Shown here piece by piece: positions 52,309 to 61,341 of a stretch of DNA of 64,000 bases. Location of the stretch: positions 62,001 to 126,000 of the forward strand of contig BDEJ01000037.1 of NCBI GenBank assembly GCA_001653155.1. Reading direction: 5' to 3'. The stretch is from Porphyromonadaceae bacterium H1. Its GTDB lineage: Bacteria; Bacteroidota; Bacteroidia; Bacteroidales; Paludibacteraceae. The notes beneath the pieces are model-generated. The model had not been told where the DNA came from. It saw only the letters and a program-made list of their open reading frames with translations, and made no database searches. Every line of letters starts with the position of its first letter. Positions within the stretch are counted from its first letter, which is position 1. Made by a program: the position numbers and the translations under genes.

Positions 52309-53478
52309 TCAATAGCGAATCGAATATTCGTCGTCTACAATTACATAAGATATACTGGCTACTTCCGCAATTCCTGCGATGATTTCTTTTATATCGTCCT
52401 TCAGTTCCAACTTGCCGGAACAACTAATATTCGAGGGTTTATTGGGAAGAGTCATGGTTACATTATAGTATCTTGACAATCTCCTCAGCACATTTTCTAT
52501 GCTTTCATTCTGGAAAACATATACCCCATCGTGCCACGAAATATAATTTTCCACATTTACGGTCTCCACCGTTGCCTGTTTGTTTTCGTTCAACACATAC
52601 ATTTGCTTCGATTTCAAACGTGTTTTCGATTTACCCTTGCTCAACACATCAACAGAACCTTCGACCAACACCACGCTGGTTTTCTTATCCGAACGGTAAG
52701 AGCTTACATTGAATATCGTCCCCAATACCTCTACGTCCAAAGCATTTGTTTTTACGACAAAGGGCCGTTTCTCATCCTGAGCGACTTCCAAATACACTTC
52801 TCCATCGACAAAAACTTCTCTCAGTTTCTCGGAAAAACGATTGGGATACACCACAGTCGTTCCGGCATTTATCCACATCTTCGTACCGTCGAACAGGCTT
52901 AAAAAAGCACGCTTCCCATAAGGGACACGAATCTGACTGTATTCTTCGGAAGTCTCGGGAATTTCGGACTTAGTGCCATCGGTTGCTTCCAGCGAATTGC
53001 TCCGGTAGTCAATCTCCACACTCTTGCCCTCCACCTCCAAAACATCATCTCCTGAAATAAGCTCTATATTCTCAACCCGATCTCTTTGATGCAAAGTCTT
53101 CCTTTCATAAAATGCGGCAATGGAGTCGGACTGCCGTCTGTTTTTATAGACTTCATTCAGATACAAAAAACTCAGAAAGAGAACAAACACTACGCAAGCA
53201 GCCGAGAGATAATACATACGGCGCATGTTTCTTCGCATCCGCAGCTTCTTATTGTTCGTTTTTTGGATACGCACCCACAAAAGACGTAACCTCTGAGATA
53301 CATCTATTCCCTCTTTGTTGCCCAAGGCAGCAAATACATCCTGCGTTAAGCCGTTAAGGCCCTGCCGTCCACAATCCTTCTCACGAAGCACATCTTTTCT
53401 CGACTCCTCCATTAAATCAAAAAACAGATCGTCTGAGGAAAAATCTTCGTCTTGAGGCTTTTTGGAATCATCCTTCAT
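52309..53478 (-). CDS. FecR-type anti-sigma factor
   Basis: The 389-residue inner-membrane protein has a cytoplasmic N-terminal part of about 90 residues and one membrane segment (MYYLSAACVVFVLFLSFLYL). The periplasmic FecR domain has YGKRAFLSLFDGTKMWINAGTTVVYPNRF, VFVDGEVYLEVAQDEKRPFVV and VLGTIFNVSSYRSD. The C-terminal DUF4974-like domain (ENVLRRLSRYYNVTMTLPNKP...) is expected to meet the STN domain of SusC. It controls an ECF sigma factor; the usual sigma gene directly upstream is missing, and the only one in the window is at 35908-36468. It is the first gene of the locus. Confidence 0.94.
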   Translation of the reverse strand: MKDDSKKPQDEDFSSDDLFFDLMEESRKDVLREKDCGRQGLNGLTQDVFAALGNKEGIDVSQRLRLLWVRIQKTNNKKLRMRRNMRRMYYLSAACVVFVLFLSFLYLNEVYKNRRQSDSIAAFYERKTLHQRDRVENIELISGDDVLEVEGKSVEIDYRSNSLEATDGTKSEIPETSEEYSQIRVPYGKRAFLSLFDGTKMWINAGTTVVYPNRFSEKLREVFVDGEVYLEVAQDEKRPFVVKTNALDVEVLGTIFNVSSYRSDKKTSVVLVEGSVDVLSKGKSKTRLKSKQMYVLNENKQATVETVNVENYISWHDGVYVFQNESIENVLRRLSRYYNVTMTLPNKPSNISCSGKLELKDDIKEIIAGIAEVASISYVIVDDEYSIRY

Positions 53479-53661
53479 CTTTTCTACTTCTTTACATTAC
53501 AATAGAGTCGAAAAAGGAAAAAACATACTCATTCGGGATTGTTTTTTTAGCATCAATTTTCAACATACACACTTCCCTTTTCGCGACAAAGCCTCCGGCA
53601 CAAAAAACGAATGGGAAAATATTTTCCTCTGTAAAAAAGACAGCGAGATAAAAAAACTTAG

Positions 53662-53669
53662 TATCTTTG
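53662..53669 (+). promoter_or_regulatory. -7 element upstream of the first cobalamin riboswitch
   Basis: TATCTTTG on the plus strand a few bases before the riboswitch. No clear -33 TTTG was found at the usual spacing. Confidence 0.5.
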
Positions 53670-53671
53670 CC

Positions 53672-53885
53672 GTGGTTTTGGTGGTTTTGTTTTCACAAAA
53701 TACGGCTGAAGCAAAACTGAAAAGGGAATCAGGTGTAAATCCTGAACAGGCCCGCTGCTGTAAGCTCCTGCCCATACAATTCGGTAGAACAAGCACTCTT
53801 GCCACTGACACTGCTTCTATGATTCAGGAAGCAAGTCGGGAAGGCGTTCTACAGATGGAGCAAGTCAGAATACCTGCCAAAACAC
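53672..53885 (+). promoter_or_regulatory. Cobalamin riboswitch of the acyl-CoA carboxylase operon
   Basis: The conserved core elements occur in order: AAAAGGGAATC, GGTGTAAATCC, the CCCGCTGCTGTAA block, the B12 box GCCACTG at 53801-53807, GGGAAGGCG and then AGTCAGAATACCTGCC near 53865-53880. The accC start codon is at 54051. No intrinsic terminator was seen between, so control may act on translation; that part is inferred. Confidence 0.92.
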
Positions 53886-54050
53886 ATTGATTATACTTAA
53901 TGTATCGGACATCTCGCGGAACAGAAGCTCGATACGAGACATAGATTTTTCACCTTGTCGTACAACAGAAGCCGGATGGGAAAACTTATATCCCTTTTCG
54001 AGCCTTTCTCTTGCATTCGACAGGAAGGAGCGTCAAAATAAAATTGAAAT

Positions 54051-55559
54051 ATGATAAAGAAGGTTTTAGTTGCAAACCGTGGCGAGATAGCGCTGCGGGT
54101 GATGCGTTCATGTAAGGAAATGGGTATTCAAACCGTAGCCGTCTACTCGGAGGCCGATCGCACATCGAAACACGTATCGTATGCCGATGAAGCTATCTGT
54201 ATCGGGCAGGCCCTGTCACAAGACAGCTACCTGAATATTGAAAAAATAATTGCTGCCGCCAAAGATTTCGAGGTGGATGCCATCCATCCGGGCTACGGAT
54301 TTCTGAGCGAGAATGCAGACTTTGCACGTCGTTGCGAAGAAGAAAGTATCATTTTTATCGGCCCCTCGGCAGCCAGCATTGAAGCGATGGGGGATAAGAT
54401 TTCCGCCCGCAGGCACATGATTCGCGCCAAAGTTCCGGTTGTTCCGGGTAGTTCGGAGGATCTCAAACCTAAGGATTTATTTCGGGTATGCCGTAAGATG
54501 GGGTTTCCTGTTATCATCAAAGCAACTGCCGGCGGAGGAGGTAGAGGAATGCGCCTCGTGTACGAAGAAAAAGATTTGCAAGAGGCTTACGAAGCGGCCA
54601 AATCGGAAGCCCGGACCTCGTTCGGGAATGATTCGGTGTATATCGAGAAGTACATCGAATCGCCTCATCACATCGAGATACAGTTTCTGGGCGATAAGCA
54701 CGGCAACGTAGTGCACCTCTTTGACCGGGAGTGTTCCGTACAACGCCGCCACCAAAAGTTGGTAGAAGAAAGCCCCTCTCCTTTTATCAACGAAAAAACA
54801 CGCGCAGCCATGGGGGCTATAGCTGTCAAGGCGGCCAAGTCGATCCACTATGTAGGTGCAGGAACCATCGAGTTTTTAGTGGATGATAAGATGAATTTCT
54901 ATTTTCTGGAAATGAATACCCGCCTCCAAGTAGAACATCCGGTTACGGAAGAGGTGTTGGGTGTCGATTTAGTGAAAGAGCAAATACACATCGCCGACGG
55001 GAAGAAGTTACGCTTCCGGCAGCAAGATCTCCGGCAACGTGGTCATGCCATCGAATGTCGCATTTGCGCCGAAGACGCTGAACAAAACTTTACTCCCTCC
55101 CCGGGAATTATCCGCCACATCCAAACCCCGGAAGGCATTGGGGTGCGCGTAGACAGTTTCATTTACGACGGTTACGAAGTGCCGGTATATTACGACTCGA
55201 TGCTGAGTAAACTTATCGTATGGGCTACCAATCGGGATTATGCTTTGGAGCGCATGAGAAGGGTGCTCTACGAATATAAAATAACGGGGGTGAAAACAAA
55301 TATAGATTACCTGCGGCGTATTATGGATACAAGAGATTTTGTAAAAGGCAATTACACCACTCATTTCATTGACGACAACAGCAAAAAGCTGCAGGCCAAC
55401 AAGGACGACAGTCAGGAAATTGAAGACATGGCCATCATTGCAGCTTATATCGACCACATCGTAAACGGCAACGATCATTCAGCTTCAGTACCGGCCGACA
55501 ACCGTCCGATAAGTCGCTGGAGAGCCTTTGGAAAACAAAAAGGAGTTTTACGTATTTAA
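54051..55559 (+). CDS. accC: Biotin carboxylase subunit of acetyl-/propionyl-CoA carboxylase
   Basis: The 502-residue ATP-grasp enzyme carboxylates biotin. It opens with MIKKVLVANRGEIALRVMRSC and has HPGYGFLSENADFA and KATAGGGGRGMRLV (ATP-binding loop). FDRECSVQRRHQKLVEESPSP, EMNTRLQVEHPVTEEV and FTPSPG follow. The C-terminal extension beyond the bacterial AccC length of about 450 residues is common in acyl-CoA carboxylases of Bacteroidota. It is the first gene after the cobalamin riboswitch, and its stop overlaps the start of the biotin carrier gene by one base, so translation is coupled. Confidence 0.95.
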   Translation: MIKKVLVANRGEIALRVMRSCKEMGIQTVAVYSEADRTSKHVSYADEAICIGQALSQDSYLNIEKIIAAAKDFEVDAIHPGYGFLSENADFARRCEEESIIFIGPSAASIEAMGDKISARRHMIRAKVPVVPGSSEDLKPKDLFRVCRKMGFPVIIKATAGGGGRGMRLVYEEKDLQEAYEAAKSEARTSFGNDSVYIEKYIESPHHIEIQFLGDKHGNVVHLFDRECSVQRRHQKLVEESPSPFINEKTRAAMGAIAVKAAKSIHYVGAGTIEFLVDDKMNFYFLEMNTRLQVEHPVTEEVLGVDLVKEQIHIADGKKLRFRQQDLRQRGHAIECRICAEDAEQNFTPSPGIIRHIQTPEGIGVRVDSFIYDGYEVPVYYDSMLSKLIVWATNRDYALERMRRVLYEYKITGVKTNIDYLRRIMDTRDFVKGNYTTHFIDDNSKKLQANKDDSQEIEDMAIIAAYIDHIVNGNDHSASVPADNRPISRWRAFGKQKGVLRI

Positions 55560-56077
55560 TGCACCAAACGATGAAAGCAAAGATAAACAACAGAACATGC
55601 GACGTTGAGATTATCTCAAAGGAGGGTAATGCAGTAACAATACGGGTAGACGATCGAACTTACAACATCGATGCGGTCATGTCCGAGAACGGCTTCTGCT
55701 CCATCATCCACCAGGGTCGCTCCTACAATGCCGAGGCGGTACGACATTCGGAAGGGAAATACAGCATTACCACTCATTTCCGATATTTCGACATAGAACT
55801 ATCAAATGCCAGAAAGAAGTATCTGAGAAATGGCCCGGTCGAATCCGAAAGCGAAGTTCAGGAAAGCATTTTGTCACCCATGCCGGGTAAAGTGCTGAAG
55901 ATACTTGTTTCCGAAGACGAAGAAGTGTCTCAGGGAGATCCGCTCATCGTACTGGAAGCCATGAAGATGCAAAGCACGTATACGGCAGCTCAACATGCAG
56001 TGGTAGAAAAAATCCATGTAAAAACCGGCGACTCGGTTGCTCGCGACCAGGTGCTTATCACATTTAAAACAATTTAA
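55559..56077 (+). CDS. Biotin carboxyl carrier protein of the accC operon
   Basis: The 172-residue protein has an N-terminal region of about 95 residues and a C-terminal biotinyl domain (ILSPMPGKVLKILVSEDEEVSQGDPLIVLEAMKMQSTYTA), with the biotinylated lysine Lys136 in EAMKM. It shuttles carboxybiotin between the carboxylase (54051-55559) and the carboxyltransferase (56091-57623). Start ATG 55559 overlaps the accC stop by one base. An internal ATG four codons later (MKAKINNR) is also possible. Confidence 0.92.
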   Translation: MHQTMKAKINNRTCDVEIISKEGNAVTIRVDDRTYNIDAVMSENGFCSIIHQGRSYNAEAVRHSEGKYSITTHFRYFDIELSNARKKYLRNGPVESESEVQESILSPMPGKVLKILVSEDEEVSQGDPLIVLEAMKMQSTYTAAQHAVVEKIHVKTGDSVARDQVLITFKTI

Positions 56078-56090
56078 AACACAAAAGGAA

Positions 56091-57623
56091 ATGACTCAGG
56101 AAGAAATATATCTGGCCTTCGAAGCACATAATCGAGTTGCAGAACAGGGAGGAGGCGAAAAAGCAATCAACAAACAAAAAAAGTCGGGCAAGAACACCGC
56201 CCGGGAGCGCATTAACATGCTCTTGGACGAAGAGAGTTTCGTCGAGTTGGATAAGTTTGTACTGCACGACTGCAACAACTACAACATGCAGGAAAAACGC
56301 ATAACGGGAGACGGAATCGTAGGCGGATACGGAAGAATAGACGGCCGACTGGTGTACGTGTATGCTTATGACTTTACTGTTTACGGAGGCTCCCTCAGCC
56401 GCAGTAACGCGAACAAAATTGTTAAACTACAAAAGCTTGCTCTCAAAAACGGCGCCCCCATCATTGCCCTAAACGATTCCGGAGGAGCGCGCATACAAGA
56501 AGGCGTAATGGCTCTGAGCGGTTATTCCGATATTTTCTACCAAAACATCAAAGCTTCGGGTGTAATTCCTCAAATATCGGCCATATTAGGGCCCTGCGCC
56601 GGAGGGGCCTGCTACTCACCTGCCCTGACGGATTTTATCTTCATGGTAAAAGAGAGCAGCTATATGTTCGTGACCGGACCCGATGTAGTAAAAGCCGTTA
56701 CGCAAGAAGAACTGACACAGGAGGAATTGGGAGGTAGCACGACGCATGCCTCCAAAAGCGGTGTAGCGCATTTCGTCGGCAGGAACGAAGAGGAAACCCT
56801 AATGATGATACGCGAGTTACTAAGCTTCCTGCCTTCGAACAACATGGAAGACCCTCCACGAACAGCAAGCGGCGACAGTCCGAACAGGACATGCGAAAAA
56901 CTTCAAACACTCATTCCCGATGATCCGAACCTGCCTTACGACATCAAGGAGTTAATCGAAGAAGTGGTTGACGAACACTATTTCTTTGAAGTCATGCAAC
57001 AATTTGCACAAAATATTGTCGTAGGTTTCGCTCGCATGAACGGTCGTCCGGTAGGAATAGTAGCAAACCAACCGGCCTATCTGGCCGGAGTGCTGGACAT
57101 CGACGCATCGGACAAGGCCGCCCGCTTTATCCGTTTCTGCGACTGCTTCGACATCCCAATCATCACCCTCGAAGACGTCCCCGGCTTCCTTCCCGGACGC
57201 GACCAGGAACATAACGGCATCATACGTCACGGTGCAAAAATCATATTTGCCTACGTAGAAGCTACCGTACCCAAAATAACACTAATTACCCGAAAAGCTT
57301 ACGGAGGGGCTTATATCGTAATGTCATCCAAGGAGTCCGGATCGGATGTAAACCTGGCCTACCCCGGGGCCGAGATAGCCGTAATGGGAGCCGCTGGAGC
57401 CGTAAACATCCTTCACCGCTCCCTGGGAGAGGAGGAAAAGAAAAAAGCTACGGACGATTATATCAAGCTCTTTTCCAACCCCTATCGAGCTGCGGAAAAA
57501 GGATATATCGACGAAATTATTTTGCCCAAAGATACGCGAAGGAAACTTATCCAGGCTTTGGAAATGACCGAGAATAAAACCGAGACGAATCCCCCTAAAA
57601 AACACGGAAACATACCGCTTTAA
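56091..57623 (+). CDS. pccB: Acyl-CoA (propionyl-/acetyl-CoA) carboxyltransferase subunit
   Basis: The 510-residue protein starts at ATG 56091; the longer frame would overlap the carrier gene. It is a two-domain crotonase-fold carboxyltransferase with NDSGGARIQEGV, GPCAGGACYSPALTDF, DVPGFLPGRDQEHNGIIRHGAKIIFA, RKAYGGAYIVMSSK and the ending KKHGNIPL. Together with the two preceding genes it makes a complete carboxylase. It is a paralogue of the product of 6560-8119. Propionyl-CoA is the more likely substrate given this similarity, but acetyl-CoA cannot be excluded. Confidence 0.92.
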   Translation: MTQEEIYLAFEAHNRVAEQGGGEKAINKQKKSGKNTARERINMLLDEESFVELDKFVLHDCNNYNMQEKRITGDGIVGGYGRIDGRLVYVYAYDFTVYGGSLSRSNANKIVKLQKLALKNGAPIIALNDSGGARIQEGVMALSGYSDIFYQNIKASGVIPQISAILGPCAGGACYSPALTDFIFMVKESSYMFVTGPDVVKAVTQEELTQEELGGSTTHASKSGVAHFVGRNEEETLMMIRELLSFLPSNNMEDPPRTASGDSPNRTCEKLQTLIPDDPNLPYDIKELIEEVVDEHYFFEVMQQFAQNIVVGFARMNGRPVGIVANQPAYLAGVLDIDASDKAARFIRFCDCFDIPIITLEDVPGFLPGRDQEHNGIIRHGAKIIFAYVEATVPKITLITRKAYGGAYIVMSSKESGSDVNLAYPGAEIAVMGAAGAVNILHRSLGEEEKKKATDDYIKLFSNPYRAAEKGYIDEIILPKDTRRKLIQALEMTENKTETNPPKKHGNIPL

Positions 57624-57638
57624 AAGACAAAACGCATC

Positions 57639-59300
57639 ATGGACTTTCTCAAAAATCTTTTTACAACTCCCAGCATTGCCTCTTCCCTTATTTATCTCTG
57701 TTTGGCTGCATTCACAGGCATCCTCCTGGGAAAAATCGAAATAAAAAAAGTCAAATTAGGCATTGCAGGCGTCCTGTTCAGCGGATTGCTGATTGCTCAT
57801 TTCGGGGCGCCGATAGATCCTCATACGCTACATTTCGTACGGGACTTCGGACTGATTCTTTTTGTTTACAGCATTGGGATTGACATGGGGCCACGTTTTT
57901 TTTCTTCATTTAAAAAAGACGGACTTAAACTGAATCTGTTAGCTACGGGTGTTGTAACGGGAGGCTTCTTAATAGCCTATCTGATTTACTTGTTTACCGA
58001 CCTTTCGCCGGCCGTAGTGGTCGGAATTCTGAGCGGCGCCGTAACCAATACTCCAAGCTTGGGAGCAGCACAGCAAATTATTGCCGAACAAGGAGGAGAG
58101 CTTGCCGCATCCTCAGGTCAAACAGGCATGGCCTATGCCGTAGCCTATCCTTTCGGAGTGCTGGGTATCATCATCACGATGCTTCTCCTGCGATTCCTGT
58201 TCGGAATAAAAGTGAAAAAGGAGGTAGACGACTACAACAACACGCTGGGTGACCAAACGGCCAAGTTAGAGAGCGTAGAAATCGAGGTAAGCAACCCCAA
58301 CCTGTTCGGGAAAAGCATCAACTACCTCCATCACATTCTCGACAGCGAGCTGGCCGTATCGCGCATCTATCGAAACAAAGAATTTATAGTAGCCGGAAAC
58401 GAAGAAATCATCCAACCGGGCGATATCATATACGGAGTTTCGGCTCAAAATCTGATTGAGAGTCTCGAAATAAAAATAGGCAAAGTGCAAATTGCGGCTC
58501 AAAAAGAGATAGAAGGCCCCTTGGCATCCATCAACATACTGGTAACAAACAACAAGATAACCGGAAAAACAATTGAGCAAATCGGAATTTACCGCCGTTA
58601 TCCGGCCAACATCACACGCATTTTTCGCAGCGGGATGAAATTGCTTCCCACACAGAAAACAACTCTGGAGCTGGGCGACACGGTGCGGGTCGTAGGAAAA
58701 AAAGACATCCTGAATGAAGTCAAAAAAGAATTGGGCGACTCCGTAAAAGAGCTGGCAAAACCCAATGTCGCATCAATATTCTTGGGCATTTTCACCGGTA
58801 TTCTTTTAGGTAGCCTCCCCATCTTCATTCCCGGCTTACCGGCTCCGGCCAAATTAGGTTTAGCCGGAGGGCCTCTGCTGGTCTCTATTTTGTTAGGCTA
58901 TAAAGGCCGGATGGGAAAAATGAGTTTCTACATGACTCCCGGAGCCAATTTATTTATGAAAGAGGTCGGTATCATTCTCTTTCTTACTTGTGTAGGTCTC
59001 TTATCCGGAGCTCAATTTGTAGAAACAATTCTCAACGGAGGATTAATGTGGATGTTTTATGGAATTATCATTACCTTTGTGCCGATTATGCTGGCAGCTA
59101 TCGTAGCTCGTCTGCTGAAGACGAACTATCTAAAAATATGTGGAGCAATTTCGGGTGCAATGACCGATCCTCCGGCTTTGGAATTTGCAAACAGCATAGC
59201 TCCGGTACAAGCTCAGTCCACAGCTTATGCCACCGTCTATCCGCTCACTATGTTTCTACGCGTATTGCTGGCACAAATATTCGTATTGACAACATTATAA
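57639..59300 (+). CDS. AspT/YidE-type transporter with two TrkA-C domains
   Basis: The 553-residue membrane protein has two hydrophobic halves around a soluble centre. The first half has FGLILFVYSIGIDMGPRFF and GAVTNTPSLGAAQQI. The centre (about residues 205-375) contains two RCK_C/TrkA-C regions (ISVEIEVSNPNLFGKSI..., NILVTNNKITGKTIEQIG). The second half has TCVGLLSGAQFVE and GAISGAMTDPPALEFAN. This is the aspartate-alanine antiporter-like family; the real substrate is unknown. It lies 15 bases after the carboxyltransferase gene and 30 bases before metY, so all may share the B12-controlled transcript. Confidence 0.88.
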   Translation: MDFLKNLFTTPSIASSLIYLCLAAFTGILLGKIEIKKVKLGIAGVLFSGLLIAHFGAPIDPHTLHFVRDFGLILFVYSIGIDMGPRFFSSFKKDGLKLNLLATGVVTGGFLIAYLIYLFTDLSPAVVVGILSGAVTNTPSLGAAQQIIAEQGGELAASSGQTGMAYAVAYPFGVLGIIITMLLLRFLFGIKVKKEVDDYNNTLGDQTAKLESVEIEVSNPNLFGKSINYLHHILDSELAVSRIYRNKEFIVAGNEEIIQPGDIIYGVSAQNLIESLEIKIGKVQIAAQKEIEGPLASINILVTNNKITGKTIEQIGIYRRYPANITRIFRSGMKLLPTQKTTLELGDTVRVVGKKDILNEVKKELGDSVKELAKPNVASIFLGIFTGILLGSLPIFIPGLPAPAKLGLAGGPLLVSILLGYKGRMGKMSFYMTPGANLFMKEVGIILFLTCVGLLSGAQFVETILNGGLMWMFYGIIITFVPIMLAAIVARLLKTNYLKICGAISGAMTDPPALEFANSIAPVQAQSTAYATVYPLTMFLRVLLAQIFVLTTL

Positions 59301-59330
59301 CTTGTAAATCAGGGGAAATAAGCAGACGCC

Positions 59331-60623
59331 ATGAATACGAAACTAAAAAGAGAAAGCTTGTGCGTACAGGCCGGATGGGAGCCTCAAAAAGGAGAATCGC
59401 GCATTGTGCCCATCGTCCAAAGCACGACTTTCAAGTACGAAACAAGTGAGCAAATGGCTCAGCTCTTCGATTTGGAAGCAAGTGGATATTTTTATACCCG
59501 TCTGCAAAACCCTACGAACGAAGCGGTAGCCTCCAAAATAACAGCACTCGAAGGGGGAGTAGCAGGCATGCTAACATCCTCAGGGCAAGCCGCATGCTTT
59601 TATTCAATCATGAATATTTGTTCGGCAGGCGATCATTTTGTAAGCTCTTCTGCCATTTACGGAGGAAGCTCCAATTTATTTGCTGTAACCCTGGCAAAAA
59701 TGGGCGTCGAAGTCACTTTTATAGATCAGGATGCCGACGAAATGGAAATAAATAAAGCCTTCCGTCCCAACACCAAACTGTTGTTCGCCGAGACAATTTC
59801 CAACCCTGCTGTAAAGGTACTTGATATTGAAAAATTTGCCCGCATCGCCCACCAAAACGGAGTGCCTCTAATAGTAGACAACACTTTTGCCACCCCAATA
59901 AACTGCCGACCCTTCGAATGGGGAGCAGATATCGTAATACATTCCACCACAAAATACATGGATGGGCATGCCGCCTCATTGGGAGGAGCAATTATCGATA
60001 GTGGAAATTTCGATTGGGAACAGTATGCCGATAAATTTAGCGGCCTGACACAACCCGACGAATCTTATCACGGTTTGATATATACAAAGGCTTTTGGACA
60101 AAAAGCCTATATTACCAAAGCTACGGTCCAGCTAATGCGCGACTTAGGCTCCACTCAATCCCCACAGAATGCCTTTCTGTTGAATATCGGCTTGGAGACT
60201 TTACACCTGCGCATGCCTCGTCATTGCGAAAATGCACTTAAAGTTGCAGAATTCCTCCAACAAGACAGACGTGTAGCTTGGCTACGTTATCCCGATTTAA
60301 AAAACGACCCCGCCTATAAATTAGCACAAAAATACCTCCCGAATGGATCCTGCGGCGTACTCTGCTTTGGGTTGAAAGGAGGAAGAGATATTGCCATACG
60401 CTTCATGGACAAACTAAAGTTAGCAGCTATTGTTACACACGTAGCCGATGCCCGTACTTCCGTACTGCACCCGGCAAGTCACACACACCGGCAGCTATCC
60501 GAAGAACAACTGCTAAAAGCCGGAGTACATCCCGACCTAATCCGCTTTTCCACCGGAATTGAACACAGCGACGACATCATCGACGATATAAAACAAGCTT
60601 TGGACGCTGCAAGTCCGCAATAA
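59331..60623 (+). CDS. metY: O-acetylhomoserine sulfhydrylase-type Cys/Met metabolism PLP enzyme
   Basis: The 430-residue PLP enzyme belongs to the Cys/Met metabolism family. It shows TRLQNPTNEA, SSGQAACF, the ring-stacking region SAIYGGSSNLF, VDNTFATP and the Schiff-base Lys in HSTTKYMDGHA. QNAFLLNIGLETLHLRMPRHCENALKVAEFL and the length near 430 are typical of MetY rather than of the shorter cystathionine or methionine gamma-lyases. MetY makes homocysteine from O-acetylhomoserine and sulfide; methionine synthase MetH, often B12-dependent, then uses homocysteine. The gap of 30 bases from the transporter gene suggests one operon. Confidence 0.82.
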   Translation: MNTKLKRESLCVQAGWEPQKGESRIVPIVQSTTFKYETSEQMAQLFDLEASGYFYTRLQNPTNEAVASKITALEGGVAGMLTSSGQAACFYSIMNICSAGDHFVSSSAIYGGSSNLFAVTLAKMGVEVTFIDQDADEMEINKAFRPNTKLLFAETISNPAVKVLDIEKFARIAHQNGVPLIVDNTFATPINCRPFEWGADIVIHSTTKYMDGHAASLGGAIIDSGNFDWEQYADKFSGLTQPDESYHGLIYTKAFGQKAYITKATVQLMRDLGSTQSPQNAFLLNIGLETLHLRMPRHCENALKVAEFLQQDRRVAWLRYPDLKNDPAYKLAQKYLPNGSCGVLCFGLKGGRDIAIRFMDKLKLAAIVTHVADARTSVLHPASHTHRQLSEEQLLKAGVHPDLIRFSTGIEHSDDIIDDIKQALDAASPQ

Positions 60624-60697
60624 AAGATCACTGGCTCTCCAAACAGCACCTTTCCCAAGACGTCAAAAAACACTCGGAAATAACGAAAAAATATGCA

Positions 60698-60734
60698 CGA
60701 AAGCGCTGGCTTCTTACAAAAGTCAGCGCTTTCG
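60698..60734. terminator. Hairpin after metY
   Basis: CGAAAGCGCTG (60698-60708) and CAGCGCTTTCG (60724-60734) form a perfect 11-bp stem. The T tract is weak, so termination is probable but not certain. The bases 60735-60922 hold no other feature I can support. Confidence 0.55.
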
Positions 60735-60922
60735 CGCATCTACTTCCTCATCCCAAAAAGAGAAATGAATCGGAAAGAAGATTTTCATATCGGAAAACTT
60801 TTTACGAAAAGAATAAACACAAACCACTCATAAACTGTATATTAACTTTTAAAATGGGAAACTTTCCTGTTTTGTTGATAATTTTTCTTCCCATTTTCAG
60901 CTATTTTCTCAAACAAAAACAT

Positions 60923-60930
60923 TACATTTG
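60923..60930 (+). promoter_or_regulatory. -7 element upstream of the second cobalamin riboswitch
   Basis: TACATTTG on the plus strand directly before the riboswitch, a good TAnnTTTG match. The -33 region is not clear. Confidence 0.55.
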
Positions 60931-60935
60931 CAACG

Positions 60936-61147
60936 CTTACGGTTCCGAAAGCAAGCATTTCGGATGAAAAGGGAATCCCGTGCAAATCGAGAACTATCCC
61001 CGTAGCTGTAAACTCCCGCCTGAGAACTTTGTTGCACAAACAAAATCAGGATTTATCGAAACGTTTATGCCACTGTCCGCAAAACTAAGGATGGGAAGGT
61101 GTTTCGAGAAAACAAGAGTAAGTCAGAAGACCTGCCGTATGCAAATG
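60936..61147 (+). promoter_or_regulatory. Cobalamin riboswitch of nrdD-nrdG
   Basis: The core elements occur in order: AAAAGGGAATCCCGTGCAAATC, then CCCCGTAGCTGTAA, the B12 box GCCACTG at 61069-61075, GGGAAGGTG and finally AGTCAGAAGACCTGCC near 61121-61136. The nrdD start is at 61342. The 194 bases between show no clear terminator, so the expression platform is unresolved. Confidence 0.92.
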
Positions 61148-61341
61148 AATATCCGGGCTTTCGGGCGAAAGGCAACAGGATCGGTTTCGGCAATCTTCAA
61201 AATATCGGCCAACAAAGACCTTTTCCGGTTTAGCATTTTCCCTTTCGTACAACTGCATGCGGTGGTTGTATCTGTCACACGAGAGTGCCCGTTTTTATGC
61301 GTCAAAACGAACTTTTATCAACATAAAAAAACAAACACAAC

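Noticed and set aside
53462-53890. Open frame of 142 codons over the first riboswitch region
   Set aside because: It covers the promoter and the conserved cobalamin riboswitch core and shows no protein family features.
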